A DNA stretch of 64,000 nucleotides from NCBI GenBank assembly GCA_028279275.1, contig JANQOB010000012.1, positions 84,203 through 148,202 on the forward strand. Reading direction: 5' to 3'. The notes under the pieces are model-generated. The model did no database searches, had not been told where the DNA came from, and worked only from the letters and a program-made list of their open reading frames with translations. A program made the position numbers and the translations under genes. Below, piece after piece: positions 20,125 to 31,261 of the stretch; positions within the stretch are counted from its first letter, which is position 1, and every line of letters begins with the position of its first letter. The stretch is from Gammaproteobacteria bacterium (GTDB lineage Bacteria; Pseudomonadota; Gammaproteobacteria; UBA4575).

Positions 20125-20706
20125 TTATTTAAGTAGGGCTGCTTTAAGTTTGTTCTTCGCATATCGTAGGCGGCTTTTTGCTGTTTCCATTTTTACTTGT
20201 GTGATCTCTGCAATCTCTTGCACTGTCAACTCTTGTTCAAAATGCAAAATTGCTGCTTCTTTTTGGTCTGCCGGTAATTCCTCTAAAGTCTGCATAAATA
20301 ATTTGCTTTTTTGTTTTAAAGTAAATTCATCTTCAGGTAAGGCGATGGGTGTTGAGTCATATGAAAAATCTTCGACTGTATCCGACTCGTCAAACTCAAT
20401 TATCTGAGCAGGCTTTGCTTTGCGGTAGTAATCTACTAATGTATTATGTGCAATAGTAAATAAATATGTTTTAAATTTTGCCTTAGGTTTATATCGGCTA
20501 GCGCTTTTAATCACCTTTATCCACACCTCCTGATAAAGTTCTTCAGATTGCGGTTTATCACTACAGTGTTTAACAAAATATCGAAAAAGTACATCTTTGT
20601 AGCGGTTGTACAAGGCTTCGAAAGCGGCTTGCTCACCACTTTTATATTTGAGCATTAAGCTTTCGTCACTAATAGTGTCATTACGATTCTTTTGAGCCCA
20701 ATTCAT
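20125..20706 (-). CDS. ECF-type RNA polymerase sigma factor
   Basis: Alternative sigma factor with region 2 (AFEALYNRYKDVLFRYF ... ELYQEVWIKV) and region 4 (LPADQKEAAILHFEQELTVQEIAEITQ ... AKSRLRYAKNKL), about 193 residues. Region 4 ends in the canonical recognition helix. I choose ATG 20706, which places region 2 at the usual distance; ATG 20733 and TTG 20742 are also in frame. It is probably held by the membrane protein encoded next. Its regulon is unknown; the adjacent moxR operon is a candidate. Confidence 0.9.
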   Translation of the reverse strand: MNWAQKNRNDTISDESLMLKYKSGEQAAFEALYNRYKDVLFRYFVKHCSDKPQSEELYQEVWIKVIKSASRYKPKAKFKTYLFTIAHNTLVDYYRKAKPAQIIEFDESDTVEDFSYDSTPIALPEDEFTLKQKSKLFMQTLEELPADQKEAAILHFEQELTVQEIAEITQVKMETAKSRLRYAKNKLKAALLK

Positions 20707-20859
20707 GGCTGGCAGCCTAGCGTTGCCAATCATTATGTGCAATAGGGCTGCACAATAGTGCTATCTAATTATTTAAACGAATAAATATGTGCGAGGGGTT
20801 AAATGCCCTATACATTAGTATTGGTATCGTAGATTCGAGAAGCTTGTTAGGATTCTGTC

Positions 20860-22026
20860 ATGGCTAGAGCACAGGTTTCAAAGCGACTACAGGATGTGAA
20901 TGCTTTTCACGTTATGAGTCTTATGGCAGAGGCGAAAAAGCTAGATAGTCTGGGGCACAGTGTCATTCATATGGAAATGGGTGAACCGGATTTTTCCACA
21001 CCTAAGCCGATTATCGATGCGGGTATTCGTGCACTGCAATCAGGAATTACACACTATACGCCTACATTGGGTCTTCCAGCCTTGCGGGAAGCAATTGCTG
21101 ATTTCTATTTAAAAGAATGCCAAGTTTCAGTAGATGCGGAACAGATTATCATTACACCGGGATCTGCCACAGCGCTACAACTCGTTTTAAACCTCATGGT
21201 TAGTGAAGGGCAGAGTGTTGCGATCACCGATCCTGCATATCCCAGCACTCATAATCTGGTGCGTTTATTCGGTGGGCATGTTTTGCAGATTCCTGTGCAT
21301 GAAGATTCTGCTTGGCAGCTTACAACGGATATTCTTGAAGAGTATTGGAATGAGTCTGTTAATGCGGTTTTATTAGCTAGTCCATCAAATCCTACTGGAA
21401 CCATTATTGAAAATTCTGAATTACAAAAAATTTCTGATTTCTGTGTTTCTAAAGGTACATTTTTACTGGTCGACGAAATTTATCATGGATTGGTCTACTC
21501 TAATGCTCCGAGAACGGCGGCAGGTTTGAATGAAAACACTTTCGTAATAAATAGTTTCTCAAAATTTTATGGCATGACAGGCTGGCGAGTAGGTTGGATT
21601 GTCTCACCTAAACCGTATTTGGAAGATATGAATAAGCTCGCGCAACATACATTCTTGGCAGCGCCTACTCCAGGGCAGTATGCAGCATTAGCGGCGTTTG
21701 AAAAGGATACGCAAAAAATACTTATTGAAAGAAGAGATGAATTCAAAGCGCGTCGTGATTATTTGTATGATGCATTAGAAAACATCGGATTTAAAATGCG
21801 CGTTAAACCACAAGGAGCATTTTATATGTATGCAGATAGCTCGGCATTTAGTGATAATAGTTTTGAGTTTGCTAGAAAAGCTCTACAAGATAAACATGTA
21901 GCATTTACCCCAGGAATTGATTTTGGAGTATCTGGAGCAAACCAACACGTGCGTTTTGCTTATACAACCAGTATTGAAAATTTAAAGATAGGCATACAAC
22001 GCCTAAGTGAGTACAGAGATATATAA
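20860..22026 (+). CDS. Class I/II PLP-dependent aminotransferase
   Basis: Fold-type I aminotransferase of the AspC-like branch. Visible features are MGEPDFSTP near the N-terminus, ASPSNPTGT, the PLP-binding NSFSKFYGMTGWRVGW with the Schiff-base lysine, and the C-terminal VRFAYTTS with the substrate-carboxylate Arg. It is 388 residues. Substrate cannot be fixed; aspartate, alanine or aromatic donors are all possible. It is transcribed away from the sigma gene. Confidence 0.92.
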   Translation: MARAQVSKRLQDVNAFHVMSLMAEAKKLDSLGHSVIHMEMGEPDFSTPKPIIDAGIRALQSGITHYTPTLGLPALREAIADFYLKECQVSVDAEQIIITPGSATALQLVLNLMVSEGQSVAITDPAYPSTHNLVRLFGGHVLQIPVHEDSAWQLTTDILEEYWNESVNAVLLASPSNPTGTIIENSELQKISDFCVSKGTFLLVDEIYHGLVYSNAPRTAAGLNENTFVINSFSKFYGMTGWRVGWIVSPKPYLEDMNKLAQHTFLAAPTPGQYAALAAFEKDTQKILIERRDEFKARRDYLYDALENIGFKMRVKPQGAFYMYADSSAFSDNSFEFARKALQDKHVAFTPGIDFGVSGANQHVRFAYTTSIENLKIGIQRLSEYRDI

Positions 22027-22047
22027 ATTCGGATAATGGGAAGTTTT

Positions 22048-22620
22048 ATGAATTATGTAATGCGATATTTATTGTTTTTAATGTTTATTTCACTTTGCGC
22101 GTCTTGCTTAAATCAGGATGTGGCGAATAAAGTCTCGAATGAAACGGCCGAAGAGCAAAGTTTAAATGAGCCTATGAATAATACGCGCATGCATGATCTT
22201 TTGCAGCGCATTGATCCAGAACTTCAGGGGCAGTTAGGCTCTTGGTTATTAGAATATGAATCATTACAAGTACAAGTTATTACGGATGAAGAAGCAGACC
22301 GAATGCGTGTCATTGTACCTATAACCAAAGTTGAAGATGTAGATCGAGAGGAATTCATTCGCTTAATGCAAGCAAATTTCGATTCTGTCTTAGATGCTCG
22401 TTACAGCGTTGCGAATGGAGTGTTATGGAGTGCTTTTATACATCCACTTTCGATTCTATCAGATGAGGAATTTATTTCGGGCCTTGCGCAAGCTATTACG
22501 GCTGCGGCCACCTATGGTTCTACTTATAGTTCGGGTGCCTTAATCTTTAGAGGTGGAGATAGTGATGAGCAACAGCGTGACTACTATGAAAGTATCATAG
22601 AAAAAGGCTTGAAGATTTAA
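22048..22620 (+). CDS. Unknown lipoprotein
   Basis: 190 residues with a signal peptide ending in a lipobox-like ISLCASC. An in-frame ATG exists at 22036, but GGAAG precedes ATG 22048 at proper spacing. The mature part is acidic and contains two parts I do not recognise: DPELQGQLGSWLLEYE and a domain with repeated aromatic and Ser residues (TYGSTYSSGALIFRGG). It lies 21 bp after the aminotransferase and is probably co-transcribed. Function unknown. Confidence 0.78.
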   Translation: MNYVMRYLLFLMFISLCASCLNQDVANKVSNETAEEQSLNEPMNNTRMHDLLQRIDPELQGQLGSWLLEYESLQVQVITDEEADRMRVIVPITKVEDVDREEFIRLMQANFDSVLDARYSVANGVLWSAFIHPLSILSDEEFISGLAQAITAAATYGSTYSSGALIFRGGDSDEQQRDYYESIIEKGLKI

Positions 22621-22634
22621 AGCTAATTTATTAT

Positions 22635-22841
22635 TTACGTTGCAAGTGATGAATTGTGATATAGCGATGAGGCTTTTTTGCAAATATTTTTGCGTATTTC
22701 CTCTTGGTACTGATCTTCAAAACGCGGCATTTGTGACGCTGCAGACATGAGATACCACAATCCATTGCGTTGCTTCATGAAATAAGAAACAAGCTTGTTT
22801 GCTTCTCGTTTTGCTCTTGCGAGCATGAGTTCATCTTGCAT
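22635..22841 (-). CDS. Small unknown protein with strong ribosome-binding site
   Basis: 68 residues, no recognised family. It is helical and basic, with KREANKLVSYFMKQRNGLWYL in the middle. AAGGAG (plus-strand 22849-22854) lies seven bases before ATG 22841 and four before ATG 22844, so translation is likely and the second Met is the better start. Convergent with the lipoprotein gene, 14 bp apart. A hairpin lies in its upstream region. Confidence 0.6.
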   Translation of the reverse strand: MQDELMLARAKREANKLVSYFMKQRNGLWYLMSAASQMPRFEDQYQEEIRKNICKKASSLYHNSSLAT

Positions 22842-22932
22842 CATTCGTCTCCTTGTTTGACCTGAATGATTACGAAACCATTATGTGCATATAAGTTAGA
22901 ATACACGTCAACACATTTGATTAATGGTGCTG

Positions 22933-22971
22933 AATCACTTAATCAAAGGTTTCATAGCAACTTAAGTGATT
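22933..22971. repeat. 10-bp perfect inverted repeat (hairpin)
   Basis: Arms AATCACTTAA (22933-22942) and TTAAGTGATT (22962-22971) with a 19-base loop. An overlapping second repeat, TTGATTAA / TTAATCAA, shares part of the left arm, so two alternative foldings are possible. It lies between cysZ and the small gene, both on the minus strand. There is no clean T-tract on the minus strand, so it is not a typical terminator. It could be an operator or an RNA processing signal. Confidence 0.5.
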
Positions 22972-23023
22972 GTTGTTTATTTGAGTATCTGTATGTGAAT
23001 TAGTTCAAATTTAAACATGCTTG

Positions 23024-23761
23024 TTAAATGGTTGATTTTAAATTTTTAGTCCAAAGTGATGTTGCCGCTGCAACTCCAACAGGCATAGCAAAGAAATTAA
23101 GTATAGGTGTAATGGTCATAAACATTAATGCAGCACCCATTCCTAAACATTTAAATCGATTTTGTTTAATTACCTCTAATTGTTGTTTAAAATTTATTTC
23201 GTGATTACCCATAGGGTAATCTAAGTATTCAATGGCTATCATCCAGGCGCCAAATAAAAACCATAAGAAAGGTGCAATTAGGTTCAAGCCAGGAATAATG
23301 GACAATATAAGTAACGGGATTGCGCGGCTGATAATATAAAAGAGCTTTCGTAGCTCATTGCCGAGTCCCACACCCGCTGCTTTTAACAGATCTAGATAAT
23401 TACTATTACCTGAAGATTTTTTATTTTCTCTAGGTAAAAGATGATGTTCGATTTTTTCGGATAGCACGCTATTAAAAGGCGCGCCCAAAAGGTTAGCAAC
23501 TAAAGTAAAGGCAAAAAACATCACCACTAAGCCTGCTAATAAGACTAGAGGCCATATAATAAATTCTAACCAAGCAAGCCATGTGGGTAATAATTGTTCG
23601 ATATAGGCATCTAGTTTTGTATATCCAAACCAAAATGCACTTGAAAATAAAATTAAATTTATCAGCGTGGGGACGACGACATAACGTTTAACACCAGGCT
23701 TTTTGATTAAACGAAAGCCGTTTAATACATGAGATACTCCGTAAAGCACATCTTTTAACAT
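23024..23761 (-). CDS. cysZ: CysZ-like sulfate transporter (EI24 domain)
   Basis: Inner-membrane protein of 245 residues. It has strongly hydrophobic stretches near residues 30-45, 65-95, 140-175 and 205-230 and the family motifs ANLLGAPFNSVLSEKIE and YLDYPMGNH. CysZ proteins import sulfate for cysteine synthesis. The gene usually lies beside zipA-ligA in relatives; here queF and smc stand between. Confidence 0.9.
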   Translation of the reverse strand: MLKDVLYGVSHVLNGFRLIKKPGVKRYVVVPTLINLILFSSAFWFGYTKLDAYIEQLLPTWLAWLEFIIWPLVLLAGLVVMFFAFTLVANLLGAPFNSVLSEKIEHHLLPRENKKSSGNSNYLDLLKAAGVGLGNELRKLFYIISRAIPLLILSIIPGLNLIAPFLWFLFGAWMIAIEYLDYPMGNHEINFKQQLEVIKQNRFKCLGMGAALMFMTITPILNFFAMPVGVAAATSLWTKNLKSTI

Positions 23762-23801
23762 CTAAAAAGGTCTTTATAATTCGTTTGGTTGTTTAATAAA
23801 C

Positions 23802-24200
23802 TTAAAGTGAATTAGGAAGTTCTACAGGTGCTTTGGGTTGCCATCCTTCTTTGCGGTGTTCGACCGTAACATAAGTATAGATACCTCCTCGAATATTAAA
23901 GTCACCAGTGATTCGCATAAATCGGGGCTTTAGCAATGTCGCAATATCGCTTAGAATTTCATTAGTTATTGCTTCGTGAAATGCTCCTTTGTCTCTAAAT
24001 GACGTCATATACAATTTGAGAGCTTTAAGCTCTACACATAGTTCGTCAGGAACATACTCAATTAAAAACTTGGCAAAGTCAGGTTGGCCTGTAAGTGGGC
24101 ATAAGCAAGTGAATTCAGGAATACGAATACGAATAGTGTAATCAGTTTCGATTTGTGGGTTTTCGAAAGTATCTAAATGTTGTGTATGAAAGTTCGACAT
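23802..24200 (-). CDS. queF: NADPH-dependent preQ0 reductase QueF (short type)
   Basis: Reduces the nitrile of preQ0 to preQ1 in queuosine tRNA modification. The signature is [14 protein letters not shown], with the catalytic Cys and Asp; the substrate-binding [16 protein letters not shown] and the C-terminal FNIRGGIYT are present. At 132 residues it is of the unfused, single-domain YkvM class, not the E. coli double-length class. It is divergent from smc across 59 bp. Confidence 0.95.
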   Translation of the reverse strand: MSNFHTQHLDTFENPQIETDYTIRIRIPEFTCLCPLTGQPDFAKFLIEYVPDELCVELKALKLYMTSFRDKGAFHEAITNEILSDIATLLKPRFMRITGDFNIRGGIYTYVTVEHRKEGWQPKAPVELPNSL

Positions 24201-24259
24201 CGGGGTTTCTGTTTTGTTTTTAATATGGCTATTTTAGCGAATAACGAGTGAATAAATAG

Positions 24260-27200
24260 ATGCTGCTTAGTTCTATCAAAATGGCCGGATTCAAATCTTT
24301 TGTTGATCCAATTACATTGGATTTTCCAACTTCTATGGTGGGAATTGTAGGCCCGAATGGTTGTGGCAAGTCGAATATCATCGACGCCGTGCGATGGGTG
24401 ATGGGCGAGAGTTCTAAACATATTCGTGGCGATACCATGGAAGATGTGATTTTTAATGGTTCTTCCACCCGTAAACCAGTAGGCCATGCATCGATAGAAC
24501 TAGTCTTTGATAACAGTGAAGGTAAATTGGGCGGAGAATACTCCTCTTATAACGAGATCTCCGTGCGCAGACAGGTGACTCGTGATGGACAATCTAAATA
24601 TTTTCTAAACGGTACGAAGTGTCGTCGTAAAGATATTGTTGGGCTTTTCTTGGGTACAGGCTTAGGGCCCCGAAGCTATGCAATTATAGAGCAGGGCATG
24701 ATCTCGCGTTTAATTGATGCTAAACCGGATGAATTACGTGTCTATTTAGAAGAAGCAGCTGGAATATCAAAGTATAAAGAGCGTCGTCGGGAAACTGAAA
24801 ATCGTATTCGTCATACACGTGAAAATTTAGATCGTTTAGATGATGTAATTGAAGAAATTACTAAACGTATAGAGCATCTAAAAAGACAAGCCAGAGCTGC
24901 AGAGCGATACAAAGAACTCAAAGCAGAAGAACGTCAAGCGAAAACAGAATTGTTAGCATTGCGGTGGCAAGCGCATCAAGATGAAGTGCTTGAACGTAAA
25001 CACGCAATGGAACATAAAGAAACAGAAATTGAAAAAGTAATTTCTGAAATTCGTGGTATTGAGGCCGAAATCGAAAAACTACGTCAGCAACATGCTGATG
25101 AAACAGAAAAGTTTAATCAAGTTCAGGGAGATTATTATAAGTTAGGCGGCGAGATTTCTCGCATTGAACAATCTATACAACATGTGAAAGAGCTAAATAG
25201 TCGTTATGACGAAGAGCTTAAACAAGTACAAGAGGCATGGGCAAAATCTGAGAAAAGTTTGATTGATGAGCAAGCCAAAGCAGCAGATTTGGAAAATAAA
25301 ATCACAGAGATTGAGCCTCAATTAAAAGCCGCTCGTGAAGAGCTGAGTTCCAATACCGAAAAGCTAGGTGAAGCTGAAACAAAAATGACTGAATGGCAAG
25401 ATGCATGGGAAGCATTAAGCGAAAAGATTGCTGAGCCTGCTCAAGTTGCTGAGATTGAAGCTTCTCGGGTTGAATATTTGGAAAATCATCTCGATCAATT
25501 AACAGAGCGTAAAGACAAACTTTTGGAAGACTTGCATCAATTCAGTAAGCACAAAGTCTCTAAAGAATCTGAAGATTTTGTGTCTCGTGTGAACGAGACA
25601 AATATTGCGTTGCAGTCCATTTCGCCAAAAATTGTTGAATTGACAAAGAAGATCAGTACAGCGCGTGATACAAGTCAAACCTTAGGAATGCAGCTTGAAA
25701 AGTCACGAGAAAAACTGCAAACAATGCAAACCGAGCTCTCTTCGTTACAAGCTTTGCAACGTGTGGTGTTGGGTGAGGAAGGTAAAGATGTCAGTAAGTG
25801 GTTAGATCAGCATGAATTAACGAATGCGCCACGTTTGATGGATCAAATCAAAACTGAGCCTGGTTGGGAAGCAGCAGTAGAAGCTGTATTGGGAGATTAC
25901 TTAGAAGCAGTTTGTGTTAAAGACATTAAAGAAGTAGCCACTTCGATGAAAAGTATTCGAACTGGCCGCATGATGATGCTGAATCAAAACACTCATACTA
26001 AACAACATTCACAAGACTCACTCGCGAGTAAAGTAAAAACCTCAGTGGATTTGTCAGAAAAGCTTGGCAATGTGTTTGTTGCCAATAACGTTCAAGACGC
26101 CCTAAAAAAGAGTGCTTCACTTGAGACAGGAGAGTCAGTGATCACTAAAGATGGTGTTTGGATAGGCCCAGATTGGCTGCGTGTCTCAAGAATAGCGGCC
26201 AATAAAGGTAATGTCTTGCAACGTAAAAATGAAATTCGCTCACTAGAAAAACAAGTACAAACATTACAAAGTGAAATTAGTGCGATGGCAGAAAATCTCG
26301 AAGCCTGTCAAAGTGAGTTGTATGAAAACGAAAAACAGCGCGATCAAGTTCAGGCAAGTTTAACGAATGCACAAAAGATGCATGCACAAGCCGAGGCAGA
26401 AATGTCGGGTTGGGAAAATGAAAAAGAACATATTGAACGGCAAGAAGAACAAGTGCGTGATTATCTTGAAGATGTGAGCCGTCAAATTCAACAGTCAAAA
26501 GAGGAATTAGAAGATTCAAGAAGAGCAAAACAAGAAGCAGATGAAATTCTTGAAGTATTAAATGTTGATCGTGAATCGTTGTTAGAACAACGTGATAACA
26601 CTGTTTTCCATTTAGATGGTGCTCGAAGTAAGGAAGTCGAGCGTCGAGAGTCAACTCATCGACTAGCATTAAATTTAGAGTCTTATCGTAGCTCATTAAA
26701 AGCTGCTCATGCTTCATTAGACCGCATGAGGGAGCAAGGTGAGCAACTTAAGCAGCGTGAACAAACATTGCGTGAATCAATTGAAGATGGCAACACACCA
26801 CTCTCCGAGCTTAATGCTAATCTTAAGGGTTATGTGGATAAGCGCGTTAAGATTGAACATAGCCTTGCTGAAGCGAGAGCAATTGCTCAACAAACTGAAG
26901 AATTAGTGCGTAGCAAGCAAGAACAAAATGTAGAAACACAGCGTAGTCTTGAAGAACATAGAAACGAACTAAATCAGTTGCAGCTCGCATGGCAAGAAGC
27001 AAATGTTCGCAGTAAGACAGTTCAAGAACAGTTACAAGAATATGATGTTTCACCTGAGTCTGTATTAGAAAAACTAGATGAAGATGCTAGTTTAGAAAAA
27101 TGGGAAGAGAAAACGCAGTCGTTAGAAAGAAAAATTAATCGTCTAGGCCCGATAAATCTTGCTGCGATAGGTGAGTTCGAAGAGCATAATGAACGCAAAG

Positions 27201-27760
27201 AATATCTAGATAAGCAGCATGAAGATTTAATGAATGCTCTGGAAACACTTGAAAATGCGATTCGAAAAATTGATAAAGAAACAAAAGACCGTTTTAAAGA
27301 TATTTTTGAAAATGTGAACAGTCATCTGCAAGCCATGTTTCCACGTTTATTTGGTGGCGGCAAAGCTTTTCTTGAAATGACTGGGGATGATCTCCTTACC
27401 ACTGGAATTGCTATAATGGCTCGCCCACCAGGCAAAAGATTATCCTCGATTCAGCTGATGTCGGGTGGTGAGAAAGCGCTTACTGCTGTAGCTCTGGTAT
27501 TTTCATTATTTGAACTTAATCCTGCACCATTTTGTCTACTTGATGAGGTTGATGCACCTCTGGATGATGCCAATGTAACGCGTTTTTGTGATTTATTAAA
27601 AGATATGAGTGACCGAGTACAGTTCATATATATTACGCATAATAAAAATACTATGGAGTATGCCAATCAATTATTAGGTATAACAATGCATGAGCCAGGT
27701 GTTTCAAGAATTGTTTCTGTAGATGTGGATGCAGCTGCTGAAATGGTTGCTGTATCTTAA
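24260..27760 (+). CDS. smc: Chromosome partition protein SMC
   Basis: ATPase of the bacterial condensin. The N-terminal head has Walker A GPNGCGKSN at about residue 31. A long coiled coil follows, then a hinge near residues 510-630 (VLGDYLEAVCVKD), a second coil, and the C-terminal head with the ABC signature LMSGGEKALTAVAL and Walker B FCLLDEVDAPLDD. It is 1166 residues. It stands directly before zipA and ligA. No scpA or scpB gene is in the window. Confidence 0.97.
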   Translation: MLLSSIKMAGFKSFVDPITLDFPTSMVGIVGPNGCGKSNIIDAVRWVMGESSKHIRGDTMEDVIFNGSSTRKPVGHASIELVFDNSEGKLGGEYSSYNEISVRRQVTRDGQSKYFLNGTKCRRKDIVGLFLGTGLGPRSYAIIEQGMISRLIDAKPDELRVYLEEAAGISKYKERRRETENRIRHTRENLDRLDDVIEEITKRIEHLKRQARAAERYKELKAEERQAKTELLALRWQAHQDEVLERKHAMEHKETEIEKVISEIRGIEAEIEKLRQQHADETEKFNQVQGDYYKLGGEISRIEQSIQHVKELNSRYDEELKQVQEAWAKSEKSLIDEQAKAADLENKITEIEPQLKAAREELSSNTEKLGEAETKMTEWQDAWEALSEKIAEPAQVAEIEASRVEYLENHLDQLTERKDKLLEDLHQFSKHKVSKESEDFVSRVNETNIALQSISPKIVELTKKISTARDTSQTLGMQLEKSREKLQTMQTELSSLQALQRVVLGEEGKDVSKWLDQHELTNAPRLMDQIKTEPGWEAAVEAVLGDYLEAVCVKDIKEVATSMKSIRTGRMMMLNQNTHTKQHSQDSLASKVKTSVDLSEKLGNVFVANNVQDALKKSASLETGESVITKDGVWIGPDWLRVSRIAANKGNVLQRKNEIRSLEKQVQTLQSEISAMAENLEACQSELYENEKQRDQVQASLTNAQKMHAQAEAEMSGWENEKEHIERQEEQVRDYLEDVSRQIQQSKEELEDSRRAKQEADEILEVLNVDRESLLEQRDNTVFHLDGARSKEVERRESTHRLALNLESYRSSLKAAHASLDRMREQGEQLKQREQTLRESIEDGNTPLSELNANLKGYVDKRVKIEHSLAEARAIAQQTEELVRSKQEQNVETQRSLEEHRNELNQLQLAWQEANVRSKTVQEQLQEYDVSPESVLEKLDEDASLEKWEEKTQSLERKINRLGPINLAAIGEFEEHNERKEYLDKQHEDLMNALETLENAIRKIDKETKDRFKDIFENVNSHLQAMFPRLFGGGKAFLEMTGDDLLTTGIAIMARPPGKRLSSIQLMSGGEKALTAVALVFSLFELNPAPFCLLDEVDAPLDDANVTRFCDLLKDMSDRVQFIYITHNKNTMEYANQLLGITMHEPGVSRIVSVDVDAAAEMVAVS

Positions 27761-27843
27761 TTTCAATCTCAGATTATAAATCTGTGTCTTCTAAACTCGC
27801 ATATCTTAACTTAGCATAGCTTGCCAATTCGTATTCAAATAAT

Positions 27844-28620
27844 ATGGAATTAGAACTTCGTATTGCATTATTACTCATTGGTGTAGCAGTGATAGCTGTG
27901 TTGTATTTCATTGGTAGATCCAAGCGTGCAGTTCACAAGCAAGAGGACGATGAGTTTGATTTTTCTACACAAGATCTTCCAGATCCTTTAGAAATAGATC
28001 AGCCACTTGAGCTGGATGATGATCTGGTAAATGAAAAAGATCAAATTAGTGAACTCAGTGATGACTTAAGTAATTTGGTACGCGAAGAAATAACGGAATC
28101 TTCAAATATACGGGCAGCTAAAAATAAAGTCGCGTTCAAACACCAGCCTAGCTTATTAGATGAGCAGCCAGAGCCACCTAAGCTTGAGGAAAAGTTAGTG
28201 GTTTTACATGTAATGGCGCGTCGACCACAAAAATTCTCAGGAGAAGGAATTGAAAGCTTGAGTAGAGAACTAGAACTCGAGCTTGATGAAATGCAGATTT
28301 TTAATAAATATGTTGAACGGTTTAGCGGTAAGAAAACACTTTATCATATGCTAAATATTGTTAAACCTGGTACTTTCAATAAACAAGCTATGCGAGAATT
28401 TGAAACACCAGGACTGAGCTTTGTTTTAAATTTACCTGGGCCAGAAGAAGGTTTGCGAGCTTTTAATATTATGCTTGAGGATGCACGAAAATTTGCAGAA
28501 CGATTAAATGGAGAATTACTGGACGAGTCACGAAATCGTTTAAATCCACAAATGACTGCACACATTCAAGAAGATATACAGCTTTTTAGTTTGAAAAACC
28601 CCCGCGCAGCTCAAGCTTGA
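27844..28620 (+). CDS. zipA: Cell division protein ZipA
   Basis: Anchors FtsZ to the membrane. One N-terminal membrane helix (residues 4-24, RIALLLIGVAVIAVLYFIG) is followed by an acidic linker and a C-terminal FtsZ-binding domain from about residue 115 (VLHVMARRPQKFSGEGIESL to the end). At 258 residues it is shorter than E. coli ZipA because the linker is short. It lies 83 bp after smc and before ligA, the usual order. Confidence 0.92.
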   Translation: MELELRIALLLIGVAVIAVLYFIGRSKRAVHKQEDDEFDFSTQDLPDPLEIDQPLELDDDLVNEKDQISELSDDLSNLVREEITESSNIRAAKNKVAFKHQPSLLDEQPEPPKLEEKLVVLHVMARRPQKFSGEGIESLSRELELELDEMQIFNKYVERFSGKKTLYHMLNIVKPGTFNKQAMREFETPGLSFVLNLPGPEEGLRAFNIMLEDARKFAERLNGELLDESRNRLNPQMTAHIQEDIQLFSLKNPRAAQA

Positions 28621-28654
28621 AATAGTTCAAAATAATTTTATCTTTGTTGCATAA

Positions 28655-30676
<2,022 letters not shown>

Positions 30677-30681
30677 ATTCA

Positions 30682-30710
30682 TTGACATTAATCTGGTCCT
30701 ATAAGATAGT
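30682..30710 (+). promoter_or_regulatory. Candidate sigma-70 promoter for the PilZ gene
   Basis: A perfect -35 hexamer TTGACA at 30682-30687, a 17-base spacer, and a weaker -10 GATAGT at 30705-30710. It lies just after the ligA stop and about 56 bp before the PilZ start. The weak -10 makes this a moderate call. Confidence 0.4.
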
Positions 30711-30765
30711 TCATTATTGCCATGTTTGATTATTTCGAAGATGACACTAATGAGGCTGAAAAGAT

Positions 30766-31137
30766 TTGAAAACTGAACGCCGAGCTGTAGCGCGTTACCG
30801 TGCGAAAATTCCCGTTCGAATCGAAATAGATGATTACCGATTTGATGCAACTACCACAGAAATTTCTCTGCAAGGATTACGAATTTTATGCTCTGGCCCT
30901 GTGGCTAATTCCGTATTTAATCAATACATACAAGTAACGCCTGGTGAAAATATCACTGCGAAAATTAGTATTAATATTTCAAATGCACTCGATTTTGCAG
31001 AAACTCTAGATTGTCAAACTAGAGTGATCACGGTTAATCGTGTTTCTCAAGACAGTTATATCGTTGGATTTAAGATTATTGAGTTTATTGATGATGGCTT
31101 TGACCGTTGGCATGAACACATTGCTACAAAACATTAG
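30766..31137 (+). CDS. PilZ-domain protein (likely c-di-GMP effector)
   Basis: About 123 residues. The N-terminal KTERRAVARYRAKIPVRIEI resembles the PilZ RxxxR c-di-GMP motif (RAVARYR), and the second motif DATTTEISLQGLRI matches the D/NxSxxG position with S-L-Q-G. It may sense cyclic di-GMP for motility or pili. The start would be TTG. A 15-codon frame, MFDYFEDDTNEAEKI, ends exactly at this TTG in another frame, so the true N-terminus may lie there with a frameshift. Confidence 0.75.
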   Translation: MKTERRAVARYRAKIPVRIEIDDYRFDATTTEISLQGLRILCSGPVANSVFNQYIQVTPGENITAKISINISNALDFAETLDCQTRVITVNRVSQDSYIVGFKIIEFIDDGFDRWHEHIATKH

Positions 31138-31261
31138 TTAAGAGTTATTATAAATTAATAAATATTAATCAATTCTACGAATCAATACTTTGCTAAAATA
31201 AAAGGGTATTTTGTAATAGATTGAAACCCATAATTTACTTTTTAATTTTACAAGCTTTAAA

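Noticed and set aside
24229..24487. Minus-strand open frames at the start of smc
   Set aside because: They lie opposite the conserved SMC ATP-binding head and have no ribosome-binding site or family.
27770..27784. Six-bp inverted repeat after smc
   Set aside because: CAGATT/AATCTG with a three-base loop is too weak and lacks a U run.
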